A model generated the notes under the pieces. That model was not told the origin of the DNA. It saw nothing but the letters and a program-made list of their open reading frames with translations, and ran no database searches. DNA of 64,000 nt. Source: Spongiactinospora rosea. GTDB lineage: Bacteria; Actinomycetota; Actinomycetes; Streptosporangiales; Streptosporangiaceae. The stretch is taken from contig NZ_QMEY01000001.1 in NCBI RefSeq assembly GCF_003315795.1, forward strand, positions 620,001 to 684,000, written 5' to 3'. The translations under genes and the position numbers were made by a program. This document shows, piece by piece, positions 1-8,218 of the stretch (the stretch's first letter is position 1; each line of letters begins with the position of its first letter).

Positions 1-180
1 TACGACCAGCCGGGCAAGGTCGCGCTGGCCTTTCAGGGCACGGTGCCGCCCGCGGCCATCCCGTCCACTCTGATCATCGACCGGGAGGGCCGCATCGCGG
101 CCAGGGCGCTCGGCGCGGTCAAGTACACCGACCTGCTCAACGCGGTCAAGACGGTGAGTGATGAACGAAGGTCTGGCTGA
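1..180 (+). CDS. TlpA/ResA-like thioredoxin-fold protein, C-terminal part
   Basis: This is the last 59 codons of a gene cut by the left edge of the window. The visible part contains a cis-Pro segment (residues AIPSTLIIDREG), which matches the end of the thioredoxin fold in TlpA/ResA/AhpC-TSA proteins. The active-site CxxC would lie upstream, outside the window. It overlaps the start of ccdA by about 20 bases and heads a cytochrome c maturation operon. The likely role is extracytoplasmic reduction of apocytochrome c or another haem-protein disulphide, fed with electrons by CcdA. The family call rests on the short C-terminus plus context. Confidence 0.8.
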   Translation, partial: YDQPGKVALAFQGTVPPAAIPSTLIIDREGRIAARALGAVKYTDLLNAVKTVSDERRSG

Positions 181-898
181 CACCGTCGCGTCGGGGTCGC
201 TGGCGCTGGCACTGCCCATCGCGCTGGCGGCCGGGCTGGTGTCGTTCCTCTCGCCGTGCGTGCTGCCGCTGGTGCCCGGCTACCTGTCGTACGTGACGGG
301 GATGAGCGGCGACGACCCCAAGCGCGGCCGGCTGCTGCTCGGCTCGGGGCTGTTCGTGCTGGGCTTCGCGCTGGTGTTCGTGGCGGGCGGCGCGCTCGCC
401 GGGAGCGTCGGCGCGGCCCTGCTCGGCAATTCGGAGATCATCACCAGGGTGCTCGGCGTGCTGACCGTCGTGCTCGGCCTGGCCTTCCTCGGGCTGATCC
501 CGGGCCTGCAGCGTGACGTGCGGATCCACCGGCTGCCCAACGCGGGGCTGGCGGGCGCGCCGCTGCTCGGCGTGGTGTTCGGCCTCGGCTGGACGCCCTG
601 CATCGGGCCGACGCTGGCGGTGGTGCTCACCCTCGGCCTGGACCAGGGCAGCGCGGGGCGGGGGGCGATCCTCGCCTTCGCCTACGCGCTCGGGCTGGGC
701 CTGCCGTTCGTGATCGCCGGGCTCGGCTACCGCAGGCTGCTGCACGCGCTGCCGGTGGTGCGCCGCCGTTCGCGGCTCATCACCCGCATCGGGGGTGGCA
801 TGCTGGTGGCGGTCGGCGTCCTGCTGGTCACCGGACTGTGGGGCGATCTCGTCATGACCATGCAGGGCTGGATCGGAGGGTTCCGGCCGGTGATCTGA
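161..898 (+). CDS. ccdA: Cytochrome c biogenesis protein CcdA (thiol-disulphide electron conduit)
   Basis: About 245 residues, nearly all membrane-spanning, the usual size for short CcdA. The two diagnostic cysteine motifs are present: LSPCVLPLVPGY near residue 32 in the first helix and GWTPCIGPTL near residue 145. In the family this cysteine pair relays electrons from cytoplasmic thioredoxin to an extracytoplasmic thioredoxin-like protein, here probably the truncated gene upstream. The start is ATG at 161; an in-frame GTG sits three bases earlier. The stop overlaps the resB start by one base, so the two are translationally coupled. Confidence 0.94.
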   Translation: MNEGLADTVASGSLALALPIALAAGLVSFLSPCVLPLVPGYLSYVTGMSGDDPKRGRLLLGSGLFVLGFALVFVAGGALAGSVGAALLGNSEIITRVLGVLTVVLGLAFLGLIPGLQRDVRIHRLPNAGLAGAPLLGVVFGLGWTPCIGPTLAVVLTLGLDQGSAGRGAILAFAYALGLGLPFVIAGLGYRRLLHALPVVRRRSRLITRIGGGMLVAVGVLLVTGLWGDLVMTMQGWIGGFRPVI

Positions 899-2550
899 TG
901 AAGAAGACGACTACGGACGAAACGACGACAGGCGAGAGCGCCGCCGTGCCCGCAGGCCGTACCGGCCCCAAGGGGCTCGGGGTGGTGGGCTGGCTGCGCT
1001 GGTTCTGGCGCACGCTCACCGCCATGCGGACCGCGCTGGTGCTGCTGTTCCTGCTCGCGCTCGCCTCGGTGCCCGGCTCGCTGTTCCCGCAGCGCGGCGT
1101 CGAGCCGGGCGCGGTGACCCGCTACTTCAAGAGCAACCCCGGCACGGCCGAGTGGCTGGACCGGCTGTGGATGTTCGACGTGTTCCAGGCCCCCTGGTTC
1201 GCGGCGATCTATCTGCTGCTGTTCGTGTCGCTGATCGGCTGCATCCTGCCGCGTACCGGGGTCTACCTGCGCGAGCTGCGCCGTGAGCCGCCCGCCGCGC
1301 CACGCCACCTGAACCGGCTGCCGCACCACTCGACCATCGCCGGCACCGCCACGACCGAGGAACTGGCCGCCGCGCTGCGCCGCAGGCGCTTCCGGGTGGT
1401 CAGCGGCCCCGGCTGGGTGGGCGGCGAGAAGGGCTACCTGCGCGAGGCGGGCAACCTGCTCTTCCACACCGCGCTGGTCGGCATCCTGCTCGCGCTCGGC
1501 ATCGGCGCCCTGTACGGCTACCGAGGCAACGTGCTGATCGTCGAGGGCAACGGCTTCGCCAACACCGTCGCCGCCTACGACCGGTACATCCCGGGCAGCC
1601 AGGTCTCCGCCGAGTCGCTGGAGCCGTTCTCCTTCCAGCTCGACGACTTCAAGGTCGACTACCAGATCACCGGCGACCGTCCCGGCCAGGTGCTGGACTA
1701 CACGGCCAAGCTGTCGGTGCACGACTCGCCCGCGGCGGCCGAGCGCGCCTACACCCTCAAGGTCAACGACCCGCTCGACGTCAACGGCACGCTGACCTAC
1801 CTGATCGACCACGGCTACGCGCCGACCTTCACCGTCACCGACGGGTCCGGCCAGGTCGCGTTCGAGGGGCCGGTCGCCTGCCTGCCCCAGAACAGCCGGA
1901 CCTTCGCCTCCGAGTGCACCATCAAGGTCCCCGACGCCAAGCCGGACCAGCTCGGCCTGGCGATCAGGTTCCTGCCCACCGCGGCCGAGATGCAGGACGG
2001 CTCCTGGGACTCCACGTTCCCCGCCGCGATCAACCCGGTCGTCCAGGTCACCGCCTTCGCCGGCGACCTCGGCCTGCGCTCCGGCGTGCCGCAGTCGGTC
2101 TACCTGTTCGACCAGGAGCGGCTGAAGAAGATGAAGCGCCTGGTCATGATGTCCGAGCCGGTGGAGCTGGGGAAGAGCCTGGATCTTCCGGGCGGGTACG
2201 GCAAAATCACCTTCACCGGCGTCAAGGAGTGGGCCGCGCTCCAGATCGCGCACGACCCCGGCCGGCTGCCCGCCCTGGTGGCCGCCGTGGCGGCGGTGCT
2301 CGGCGTACTGCTGTCGCTGCTGATCCGCCGCCGCAGGCTGTGGGTGCGCGTCCGTGACGACGACGGCGGCGGTCAGGTGATCGAGGTCGGCGGGCTGACC
2401 CGCACCGAGAGCGGCGACGGCGGCTTCGCCGACGAGTTCGCCGACATCGTCAAGGCCCTCAAGGACGCCACGGCCTCGAAGGAGCCCGAGGGATCTGACG
2501 GGCCGGAGAGGTCCAAGGAGCCCGCGGGGCGTAAGGGCGCGCCCGGCTGA
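898..2550 (+). CDS. resB: Cytochrome c biogenesis protein ResB/Ccs1
   Basis: 550 residues. The layout is typical of ResB: transmembrane helices near residues 40-60, 100-120 and 180-205, a long extracytoplasmic domain, and a last helix near 460-480, followed by a charged cytoplasmic tail rich in E, K, G and S. ResB and CcsB/ResC form the system II cytochrome c synthase that exports haem and ligates it to apocytochrome CxxCH motifs on the outer face of the membrane. The ATG at 898 shares its A with the ccdA stop. A start 60 bases further upstream would sit inside ccdA and is unlikely. Confidence 0.93.
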   Translation: MKKTTTDETTTGESAAVPAGRTGPKGLGVVGWLRWFWRTLTAMRTALVLLFLLALASVPGSLFPQRGVEPGAVTRYFKSNPGTAEWLDRLWMFDVFQAPWFAAIYLLLFVSLIGCILPRTGVYLRELRREPPAAPRHLNRLPHHSTIAGTATTEELAAALRRRRFRVVSGPGWVGGEKGYLREAGNLLFHTALVGILLALGIGALYGYRGNVLIVEGNGFANTVAAYDRYIPGSQVSAESLEPFSFQLDDFKVDYQITGDRPGQVLDYTAKLSVHDSPAAAERAYTLKVNDPLDVNGTLTYLIDHGYAPTFTVTDGSGQVAFEGPVACLPQNSRTFASECTIKVPDAKPDQLGLAIRFLPTAAEMQDGSWDSTFPAAINPVVQVTAFAGDLGLRSGVPQSVYLFDQERLKKMKRLVMMSEPVELGKSLDLPGGYGKITFTGVKEWAALQIAHDPGRLPALVAAVAAVLGVLLSLLIRRRRLWVRVRDDDGGGQVIEVGGLTRTESGDGGFADEFADIVKALKDATASKEPEGSDGPERSKEPAGRKGAPG

Positions 2551-2589
2551 TCGGCCACGCCACACCCATCACACCTTCCGGAGGTGAAC

Positions 2590-3573
2590 ATGCCCGCTGA
2601 GGTCGACACCGGTCTCGCCACGCTGAGCGACCAGCTCGTGCTGGTGACGGTGCTGCTCTACGTCTTCGCCATGATCGGTTACGCGCTGCACCTGGGCTTC
2701 GGCCGCAGCTCGGTACGGCAGGCGGCCGCGGTGCGCGAGCCCGCGCTGGTCGGCGCGGGCGCGTCCGTGTCCGTGCCCGTGTCCGAAGCCGCTCCCGCAG
2801 CCGCGCCCACAGGCGATGACACGGCGGGCCCCCGATGGCCGGCCCGTGCGGGGTTCATCGCCCTGGTGCTGACCTGGCTCGGCTGGGCCGCCAACGCCGG
2901 ATGCCTGGTCACCCGGGGGCTGGCGGTGGGCCGCTGGCCGTGGGCGAACATGTACGAGTTCGTGGTGGCCATCTGCCTGGCCACGGTGACCGCGTACCTG
3001 GTGCTGCGCCACAAGTTCCCGCAACTGCGCTTCCTGGGCGCGTTCGTCGCCGTGGCCGCCGCGCTCTCGCTCGGCTTCGCCGTACGCTACCTGCACGTCC
3101 AGGCCGGTCCCGTGCAGCCGTCCCTGAACTCCTACTGGGTCGCCATCCACGTCAGCGCGGCGATCATCGCGAGCGGGCTGTTCATCGTGGGCGGCGTCGC
3201 CGGCATCCTCTACATGTTCCGCAAGGAAGGCCGCCCCTCCCGGCTGCCCACCCGCGCCGAGCTGGACCGCATCACCAACCGGGTGGTCGTGCTGGCCTTC
3301 CCGATCTGGACCTTCGCGGTCATCGCCGGGGCGATGTGGGCCGACAAGGCGTGGGGACGCTACTGGGGCTGGGACCCCAAGGAGATCTGGGCGTTCATCA
3401 CCTGGATCGGCTACGCGGCCTACCTGCACGCCCGCGCCACCGGCGGATGGCGGGGCAGGGCGGCCATGGTGGTGCAGCTCGTGGCCTTCGGCTGCCTGCT
3501 GTTCAACCTGGTCGGCGTCAACATGTTCCTCGGCGGGCTGCACTCCTACGCCGACATTCCGGGCAGCCCCTGA
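2590..3573 (+). CDS. ccsB: Cytochrome c biogenesis protein CcsB (ResC/CcsA family)
   Basis: 327 residues with about eight hydrophobic helices. The family haem-handling signature WGWDPKE lies near residue 260, followed by WAFITWIGYAAYLH; flanking histidines are consistent with haem ligands. It partners ResB in the system II haem lyase. The start is ATG 2590, because GGAGGTG six bases upstream is a very good ribosome-binding site; an in-frame GTG at 2584 lies within that site. It is the last gene of the ccd-res-ccs operon, with a 39-base gap after resB. An Ala/Pro-rich loop near residues 48-82 separates helix 1 from the conserved core. Confidence 0.93.
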   Translation: MPAEVDTGLATLSDQLVLVTVLLYVFAMIGYALHLGFGRSSVRQAAAVREPALVGAGASVSVPVSEAAPAAAPTGDDTAGPRWPARAGFIALVLTWLGWAANAGCLVTRGLAVGRWPWANMYEFVVAICLATVTAYLVLRHKFPQLRFLGAFVAVAAALSLGFAVRYLHVQAGPVQPSLNSYWVAIHVSAAIIASGLFIVGGVAGILYMFRKEGRPSRLPTRAELDRITNRVVVLAFPIWTFAVIAGAMWADKAWGRYWGWDPKEIWAFITWIGYAAYLHARATGGWRGRAAMVVQLVAFGCLLFNLVGVNMFLGGLHSYADIPGSP

Positions 3574-3587
3574 CGATCGGCCGGGGC

Positions 3588-3929
3588 TCAGTCCTCGTCG
3601 CGCAGGCGGCGGTCGAGGTCCTTCAGGAACTCGGGGTCGTCGTCGGGACCGCGCGGGGCCGCGGGACGGGCGGTCTCGCCCGGCCCGCCCTCCGGGCTGA
3701 GCGCGATGGGCGTCCGCGGCCGGCCGAGCAGCAGCCACAGCAGGCCGCCGACGGCGAGCAGGAGCACCACGATGAGCACCCACAGCACCTTGGGGAGATT
3801 CCTGGTCTCTTCCTCGGGCGTCGTGATGACGTCGAAGAGGCAGTAGAGCCAGAAGGCCAGCAGGGCCAGGCCGAGAACCATGGGCATGCCCGCAGCGTAA
3901 GCCATCGGCGCGGGTGGTGCGTCCATCAC
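3588..3929 (-). CDS. PLDc_N domain small membrane protein
   Basis: 113 residues. Two transmembrane helices (about residues 16-34 and 48-70) flank a short loop with TTPEEETRNLPKVLWV. This two-helix pattern is typical of the PLD nuclease N-terminal (PLDc_N) family, which has no nuclease activity by itself. The last 40 residues form a charged cytoplasmic tail rich in Pro, Asp and Arg. It converges on ccsB with only 14 bases between the stops. The start could also be the Met at residue 9 or 15. The function is not known for this family in actinomycetes. Confidence 0.75.
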   Translation of the reverse strand: MMDAPPAPMAYAAGMPMVLGLALLAFWLYCLFDVITTPEEETRNLPKVLWVLIVVLLLAVGGLLWLLLGRPRTPIALSPEGGPGETARPAAPRGPDDDPEFLKDLDRRLRDED

Positions 3930-4034
3930 GGCGAGTCAGGTTGCGGACACCGTACTGCGCGGACATTTCGGATGACGGGCCGGGCCCGGCGTCGTACCGT
4001 GGATGCGCGAACCGTGGGGCGATGAAGGGGCGCG

Positions 4035-5003
4035 ATGGCGCATTCGGGCGAGAAGGGGCGGCACCGGCGGGGCACCCGCTGGTGGCAGCGCGGGCCGTAC
4101 GCCTCGCCGTACCGCGGCGAGACGGTACGCGAGGGCGAGGGGTCACGAGAGCGCCAGGAGAGCACGCGGGAACGCGCCGACCCTTGGGAGGCGATCAGGG
4201 CGTTCCCCAGCGAATATCCGGCCGGGTTCCACACCGGCCACCACAAACCGCGCGAGGTGCCCGGCGAGCAGGAGGAGGTACGCCGGGGCGGCGGCCGGTC
4301 GGTCGCCGCGGGCGGCTACCGCCCGCAGTACACCTGGCGCGACTTCGAGCTGGACGACGAGCAGCCGAGGGCCCAGCCCAACTCTCCGGAGTCGCCCGAC
4401 CTTGGCGACGGGCTACAGCACTGTGGCGCCCTGGAGAGCATCCTGCACCGGCAGTGGGACTCCTGGAAGGGGGTTCCCTCCCCGGAGGCCGTACGTGCCG
4501 TTGAAAGCCTCGCGAAGCTGCCGGAGCGGCTGAAGGAGGTGCTGGCCGCCGGGCTGGACGGCATCTACGTGGGCCCCGGCGGCGTCCCCGACCTCGACGA
4601 CATGGGCTACCTGCGCGGCGCGCCGCTGCCCTCGGGACGGGCGACCTGGGACATCTGCGCGGGCGCGTACGGCGACCGCAAGATCGTCGTGGGCGACCGG
4701 CCCTCGCCGACTCCCGACGTGATGATGCACGAGGTGGGCCATGCCCTCGACGACATCGACTCGCGGCCGGGGGAGTGGGTCTCCGACTGCCCCGAGTTCG
4801 TCGCACTGTACGAGGCGTGCGAGCCGCTGCTCTACTCCGCCTTCCACCGGCAGCCGGCCGGACTGGGGCGCAAGGAGTTCTTCGCCGACGCCTTCGCCGC
4901 GATCGCCTCGCGCCAGCGTCCCGCGCTGGTGGACATGCTGGGCGGCGACACGCGGATGGCCCTCAACGTCATGCTGTTCTTCAACCGGCGCTACGGAATC
5001 TAG
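4035..5003 (+). CDS. Putative zinc metalloprotease, anthrax lethal factor-like (ATLF) fold
   Basis: 322 residues. The N-terminal third is very polar and Arg/Glu/Gly-rich, with no signal peptide or membrane helix. The C-terminal half carries a gluzincin-type HEVGH motif (residues about 232-236, in MMHEVGHALDDID) and a downstream KEFFADAFAA (about 280-289) whose Glu is a candidate third zinc ligand. The preceding pattern, with GIYVGPGG, GDR and the spacing to HExxH, resembles ATLF-like peptidase domains found in toxins and in actinobacterial proteins of unknown role. Substrate and location are unknown. The ATG follows AAGGGG. A small gene begins 22 bases downstream on the same strand. Confidence 0.68.
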   Translation: MAHSGEKGRHRRGTRWWQRGPYASPYRGETVREGEGSRERQESTRERADPWEAIRAFPSEYPAGFHTGHHKPREVPGEQEEVRRGGGRSVAAGGYRPQYTWRDFELDDEQPRAQPNSPESPDLGDGLQHCGALESILHRQWDSWKGVPSPEAVRAVESLAKLPERLKEVLAAGLDGIYVGPGGVPDLDDMGYLRGAPLPSGRATWDICAGAYGDRKIVVGDRPSPTPDVMMHEVGHALDDIDSRPGEWVSDCPEFVALYEACEPLLYSAFHRQPAGLGRKEFFADAFAAIASRQRPALVDMLGGDTRMALNVMLFFNRRYGI

Positions 5004-5024
5004 GGGCGTGGAAAGGTCACGATC

Positions 5025-5264
5025 ATGAACGTCATCCGGCTCGCGGACGGGACACTGCGCGTACCGCAAAGCCTGACAAGCGATGACGGTCGCCTGATCG
5101 GCAACGCTTACGTCGATCTGTCCCCTGGCGACCCCGAGTACGACCGCTGGCTGCCCGAGGCGCTGACCGAGGAGGAGTGGCATGAGCGCCGTCGTCGTTG
5201 GCAGGAGGAGAACGACGACCTCGAACGTGAGTTCCTGGCCTTCAAGGCCGAACACGAAGGATGA
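5025..5264 (+). CDS. Small acidic protein downstream of the metalloprotease
   Basis: 79 residues, soluble and strongly charged. The N-terminal half reads like a short beta-rich domain (MNVIRLADGTLRVP), and residues 45-79 look helical and very rich in Glu and Arg. I recognise no family. GAAAGG upstream of the ATG is an acceptable ribosome-binding site, and the 21-base gap to the metalloprotease stop suggests one transcript. It may be a substrate, an inhibitor or an accessory protein of the protease, but that is inference from position only. A strong terminator hairpin follows. Confidence 0.62.
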   Translation: MNVIRLADGTLRVPQSLTSDDGRLIGNAYVDLSPGDPEYDRWLPEALTEEEWHERRRRWQEENDDLEREFLAFKAEHEG

Positions 5265-5290
5265 ACGGCCCCCCGAGCCCGTCCACCTGA

Positions 5291-5336
5291 CACGGTGACC
5301 CTGCGGCCTCCTGTTGGGTGCGCAGGGATCACCGTG
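5291..5336. terminator. Bidirectional terminator hairpin
   Basis: CACGGTGACCCTGCG (5291-5305) pairs with the complementary run at 5321-5336, giving 15 base pairs with one bulged A and a 15-base loop. It sits between two converging genes that end at 5264 (plus strand) and 5361 (minus strand), as expected for a shared terminator. There is no long U-tract on either side, which is common in high-GC actinomycetes. Confidence 0.7.
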
Positions 5337-5360
5337 CTGACGATTCGTGTCAGATCATCG

Positions 5361-5600
5361 TCAGACGCGCGGGGACTCGCCACTCGGCCGGTCGGCCGTG
5401 AGAACATCCTCGCCGCGAAGGAGGGCGTGCACTTCCGATTCACGGAAGCGACGGTGCCCTCCGGGGGTGCGAATGCTACTGATACGGCCGGCGGCCGCCC
5501 AGCGCGTCACCGTCTTCGGATCTACCCGGAAGAGGGCGGCAACCTCGCCGGGTGTCAGCAGACGCTCGCTGCTACTCTCCACGATCTCTCCCCCTCGCAT
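5361..5600 (-). CDS. bldC: BldC-like MerR-type DNA-binding regulator
   Basis: About 79 residues consisting of a single winged-helix domain: LLTPGEVAALFRVDPKTVTRWAAAGRI, then SIRTPGGHRRFRESEVHALL. This is nearly the pattern of Streptomyces BldC, which lacks the MerR effector domain and binds direct repeats cooperatively to hold back development. Two starts are plausible. One is the ATG at 5600 with AGGAGG four bases upstream. The other is a GTG at 5582 (73 residues) with GAGGGGGAG upstream. Three TGTTATA repeats lie in the AT-richer upstream region. Whether this is the true bldC orthologue or a paralogue cannot be told from the sequence alone. Confidence 0.87.
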   Translation of the reverse strand: MRGGEIVESSSERLLTPGEVAALFRVDPKTVTRWAAAGRISSIRTPGGHRRFRESEVHALLRGEDVLTADRPSGESPRV

Positions 5601-5650
5601 CCCGCCTCCTGCCAGCGGGCGGACAGGTAACCAGTGTGCCGAGCGAAGCC

Positions 5651-5714
5651 TGTTATATCCGTGCTTTTCAGCAAAGATCACGGGTTGTTATAGGCCGACT
5701 GCCCGATTGTTATA
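5651..5714. promoter_or_regulatory. Three TGTTATA direct repeats upstream of the bldC-like gene
   Basis: TGTTATA occurs at 5651, 5686 and 5708, all in the same orientation, inside the most AT-rich stretch of this part of the window. The spacing is 35 and 22 bases. They lie 50-110 bases upstream of the bldC-like start and 130-190 bases upstream of the divergent DUF4229 gene. BldC proteins are known to bind head-to-tail direct repeats in AT-rich promoters, so autoregulation is a reasonable inference. The repeats could also be part of promoter -10 elements. Confidence 0.45.
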
Positions 5715-5842
5715 TGATAGAGCCTCTTTGGGGCTCTCATGGGTGTTTCTTTACGAAAGGCGGTGTTGGGGAAGACTAGCAGCGCTCGCGCCCGATGCGA
5801 AGTGCGCTCGCTGCGCGGGAAGAGTGACGTAACCTCGACGCT

Positions 5843-6124
5843 GTGCGTGCCCTACTCGTTTACACCGCGTCCAGGCTGGGTCTGTTCGCCGTGGCCTTCT
5901 GCGTGCTCTACCTGCTCGGCCTGCGCAGCTGGCCACTGCTGCTGATCATCTCGTTCGTGCTCAGCGGCCTGGCGAGCTACATCCTGCTCTCCGGGCAGCG
6001 CGACGCCGTCAGCGCCCGCCTCACGAAAGAGGGAACATCCCGACCCGCGCATGGTACTCCCGGCCAAGACGGGTCGTATCGCTCCCGACCAGCAGACCGC
6101 GAGGATGCGGAAGAAACGCCTTGA
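5843..6124 (+). CDS. DUF4229 family small membrane protein
   Basis: 93 residues, GTG start. The first 50 residues form two closely spaced transmembrane helices (LVYTASRLGLFAVAFCVLYLLGL and WPLLLIISFVLSGLASYILL) followed by [11 protein letters not shown], the characteristic DUF4229 pattern. The family is common and unstudied in actinobacteria and often lies near menaquinone genes, as here, where menG is the next plus-strand gene. The hydrophilic tail from about residue 62 is encoded opposite the end of the beta-propeller gene, a 104-base convergent overlap. Confidence 0.72.
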   Translation: MRALLVYTASRLGLFAVAFCVLYLLGLRSWPLLLIISFVLSGLASYILLSGQRDAVSARLTKEGTSRPAHGTPGQDGSYRSRPADREDAEETP

Positions 6125-7271
6125 CGCCGATCCCCCGGTCGCGGGTGGGGTTCCAGCGCAGGGCCTTGCCGCTGACCGGGTGGATCGCCCCGATGCCCGG
6201 CCGGGCCACGGCGCCCGTCCCGGCGTCGTTGTGACCTCGGGGGTTGTCCAGCCAGCGCTGGTGGCCGCCGACGTAGACCGCCGCGCCCGTCACCGCCACC
6301 GAATACAGCGAGTCGCCGCCGGTGTGATTGACCCACGTCGGTTTGATCGTGTCACCCCGGGAGAAAGTCTCGAATCTGGCGGCGCTGTCGCACAGTTTCC
6401 GCGACCCGCCGTACCCGCCTGTCGTGACGACCACGAAGTAGTCGCCGCGCGGTGAGAAATCCAGGCCCCGCACGTAAGTCGGAAACTGATCGTTGCAGGC
6501 GGGTTTGTAGGCCTCGCTGCGCCAGGGGGCGACGGCCGGGGCCGGGCGGCCGATGTCGATCAGCCCGAGCTGCGGCCTGGACAGGCCGTCCAGCGTGGTG
6601 AACGCGCCGTCCACGGCGAGCCGGGAGCCGGCCGCCGCCAGCGCGAGCACCTTGGTCCGGCCGCTGACCGGGTCACCCGGAGTGACCGTGAACGCCGGGT
6701 CGGGCGCGCCGGTGACCGGATCGAGGCGGGCCAGCGCGGTACGCGCGCTGCGGCCGACCCTGGTGAAGTCGCCGCCCGCGTACAGGCCGGTCTGATGGAT
6801 CGCCAGCGCCAGGACCCCGCCGCCGGACACCCGGGGCCGGAAGCCGGAGAGGGCCGCGCCGTCCGACACCCTCAGCCGCGCCAGGGCCGGGCCGCCGCCA
6901 CCGGCGGAAGTGAACGACCCGCCGGCGTAGACCGTGCCGTCGGGGCCGGGGACCAGCGCGTGGACCGGTCCGTTGACCATCGGCGCGAAGCCCGGCAGGA
7001 CCCGGCCGCTGGCCAGGTCGAAGGCGAAGAGGTTGGAGCGGTCGAAGACCGGGCCGCGCCGGTCGGCGTCGCGCACCTCGCCGAACGAGCCGCCGACGAT
7101 GACCGTGCGGCCGACCAGGGCGATGGCGTTGACGATGCCGTCGAGAACGTGCGGGGTGTGGTCGGCCGGATCGGCCGAGACGACCTTGCTGTGGGCGGTC
7201 CGCGCCGGAGGGAAGGGCGGGGGGACGGCCAGGCTCAATGCGGTGAGGACCGCTGCGGTGGGGACGAGCAC
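6021..7271 (-). CDS. Secreted beta-propeller protein (DUF5122-like repeats)
   Basis: 416 residues. The N-terminus ([28 protein letters not shown]) is a signal peptide, so the protein is probably exported. The rest repeats short blades with the pattern V-x-A-L-x-x-x-G-x-x-Y-x-G-G-x-F (for example [13 protein letters not shown] and [13 protein letters not shown]), alternating with LARLDP-type turns. This matches delta-60/DUF5122 propeller repeats, five to seven of them by eye. No catalytic motif was seen; such proteins are usually binding modules. Two cysteines in the middle may form a disulphide. The GTG start at 7271 is divergent from menG with 98 bases between. The 3' end overlaps the DUF4229 gene. 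Confidence 0.75.
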   Translation of the reverse strand: MLVPTAAVLTALSLAVPPPFPPARTAHSKVVSADPADHTPHVLDGIVNAIALVGRTVIVGGSFGEVRDADRRGPVFDRSNLFAFDLASGRVLPGFAPMVNGPVHALVPGPDGTVYAGGSFTSAGGGGPALARLRVSDGAALSGFRPRVSGGGVLALAIHQTGLYAGGDFTRVGRSARTALARLDPVTGAPDPAFTVTPGDPVSGRTKVLALAAAGSRLAVDGAFTTLDGLSRPQLGLIDIGRPAPAVAPWRSEAYKPACNDQFPTYVRGLDFSPRGDYFVVVTTGGYGGSRKLCDSAARFETFSRGDTIKPTWVNHTGGDSLYSVAVTGAAVYVGGHQRWLDNPRGHNDAGTGAVARPGIGAIHPVSGKALRWNPTRDRGIGVKAFLPHPRGLLVGSDTTRLGREYHARVGMFPLS

Positions 7272-7369
7272 TCCCTTATAGGTACCAGACCGAACGTAGC
7301 CGTGTCGCTACTTTCCGTTGGCGGCTTCCCGCCGCGTGCCGCCCAGGGCCAGGCCGTACGCTTGTCCGC

Positions 7370-8095
7370 ATGACCCGCGCATCGTTGGACAAGCAGCCGC
7401 ACGAGGTCGCCGCCATGTTCGACCGGACGGCGCGGCGCTACGACCTGGTCAACGACGTCATCTCGGCGGGGCAGGTCAGGCTGTGGCGCAAGGCCACCGC
7501 GGCTGCGGTGGACGCCGGGCCCGGCGAGCTGGTCCTCGACCTCGGCGCGGGCACCGGCACCTCGACCGACACCTTCACCAAGCTCGGCGCGCGGGCCATC
7601 GCCTGCGACTTCTCCATGGGCATGCTCGCCACCGGGGTGCGCCGGCGCGGGTCCTCCGGCCTGAACGGCGGCGGCGTGCGCGGGGTGAGCTTCGTCGCGG
7701 GCGACGCGATGCGCCTGCCGTTCGCCGACGAGACCTTCGACGCGGTCACGATCTCGGTGGCGCTGCGCAACGTGCACGACACGGTGGCCGGGCTGCGCGA
7801 GATGCTGCGCGTGACCAAGCCGGGCGGGCGGCTGGTGATCTGCGAGTTCTCCCATCCGCCGTTCAGGCCCTTCGACCTGGTCTACTCCCAGTACCTGATG
7901 CGGCTGCTGCCCCAGGTGGCCAAGGTGTTCGGCTCCAACGACGACTCCTACGAGTATCTGGCCGAGTCGATCCGCGACTGGCACGACCAGGCGGCGCTGG
8001 CCGGGCTCATCCAGAAGGCCGGGTGGCGCGAGGTCGCCTGGCGCAACCTGACGTTCGGCATCGTCGCCCTGCACCGCGCGCGCAAATCAGGGTAG
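7370..8095 (+). CDS. menG: Demethylmenaquinone methyltransferase (UbiE/MenG)
   Basis: 241 residues, full length for the family. It opens with [29 protein letters not shown], the UbiE/MenG N-terminal signature. The SAM-binding motif [16 protein letters not shown] lies near residue 55, and the second family signature, [10 protein letters not shown] near residue 135, is followed by [22 protein letters not shown]. The enzyme C-methylates demethylmenaquinone, the last ring modification of menaquinone synthesis, at the inner face of the membrane. It precedes a quinone side-chain reductase and complex I, the enzyme that reduces menaquinone. The ATG at 7370 was chosen by family length. Confidence 0.92.
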   Translation: MTRASLDKQPHEVAAMFDRTARRYDLVNDVISAGQVRLWRKATAAAVDAGPGELVLDLGAGTGTSTDTFTKLGARAIACDFSMGMLATGVRRRGSSGLNGGGVRGVSFVAGDAMRLPFADETFDAVTISVALRNVHDTVAGLREMLRVTKPGGRLVICEFSHPPFRPFDLVYSQYLMRLLPQVAKVFGSNDDSYEYLAESIRDWHDQAALAGLIQKAGWREVAWRNLTFGIVALHRARKSG

Positions 8096-8104
8096 GGGAC
8101 CGGC

Positions 8105-8134
8105 TGTCACCTCTTGTGTAAAACGCGTTAGACT
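8105..8134 (+). promoter_or_regulatory. Possible promoter of the reductase-nuo operon
   Basis: TGTCAC (8105-8110) and TAGACT (8129-8134) are 18 bases apart and resemble -35 and -10 hexamers. Transcription from here would begin near 8141, just ahead of the Rex palindrome at 8148. That is the usual geometry for a repressor blocking initiation or clearance. The -35 match is weak, so confidence is modest. Confidence 0.4.
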
Positions 8135-8147
8135 TCACGCCGACAAG

Positions 8148-8167
8148 TTTGTGAAGAGCTTCACAAA
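8148..8167. promoter_or_regulatory. Rex operator (redox-responsive repressor site)
   Basis: TTTGTGAA-N4-TTCACAAA is a perfect 8-bp inverted repeat with a four-base centre. It matches the Rex operator consensus TTGTGAANNNNTTCACAA known from Streptomyces. It lies 51 bases upstream of the GTG of the geranylgeranyl reductase gene. Rex is released when NADH/NAD+ is high, so the site predicts that the reductase and probably nuoA-N are induced under reduced or low-oxygen conditions. The rex gene is not in the window. Confidence 0.88.
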
Positions 8168-8218
8168 GGAACGAGGCCGCACCCAAGGCCGCCCAGCGTG
8201 TAGGACAGGACAGGTCCC

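Noticed and set aside
727..2565. Long minus-strand open frame of about 612 codons opposite resB
   Set aside because: It is the antisense shadow of resB in a GC-rich genome, with Arg/Gly/Ala/His-rich composition and no domain; resB is clearly the coding strand.
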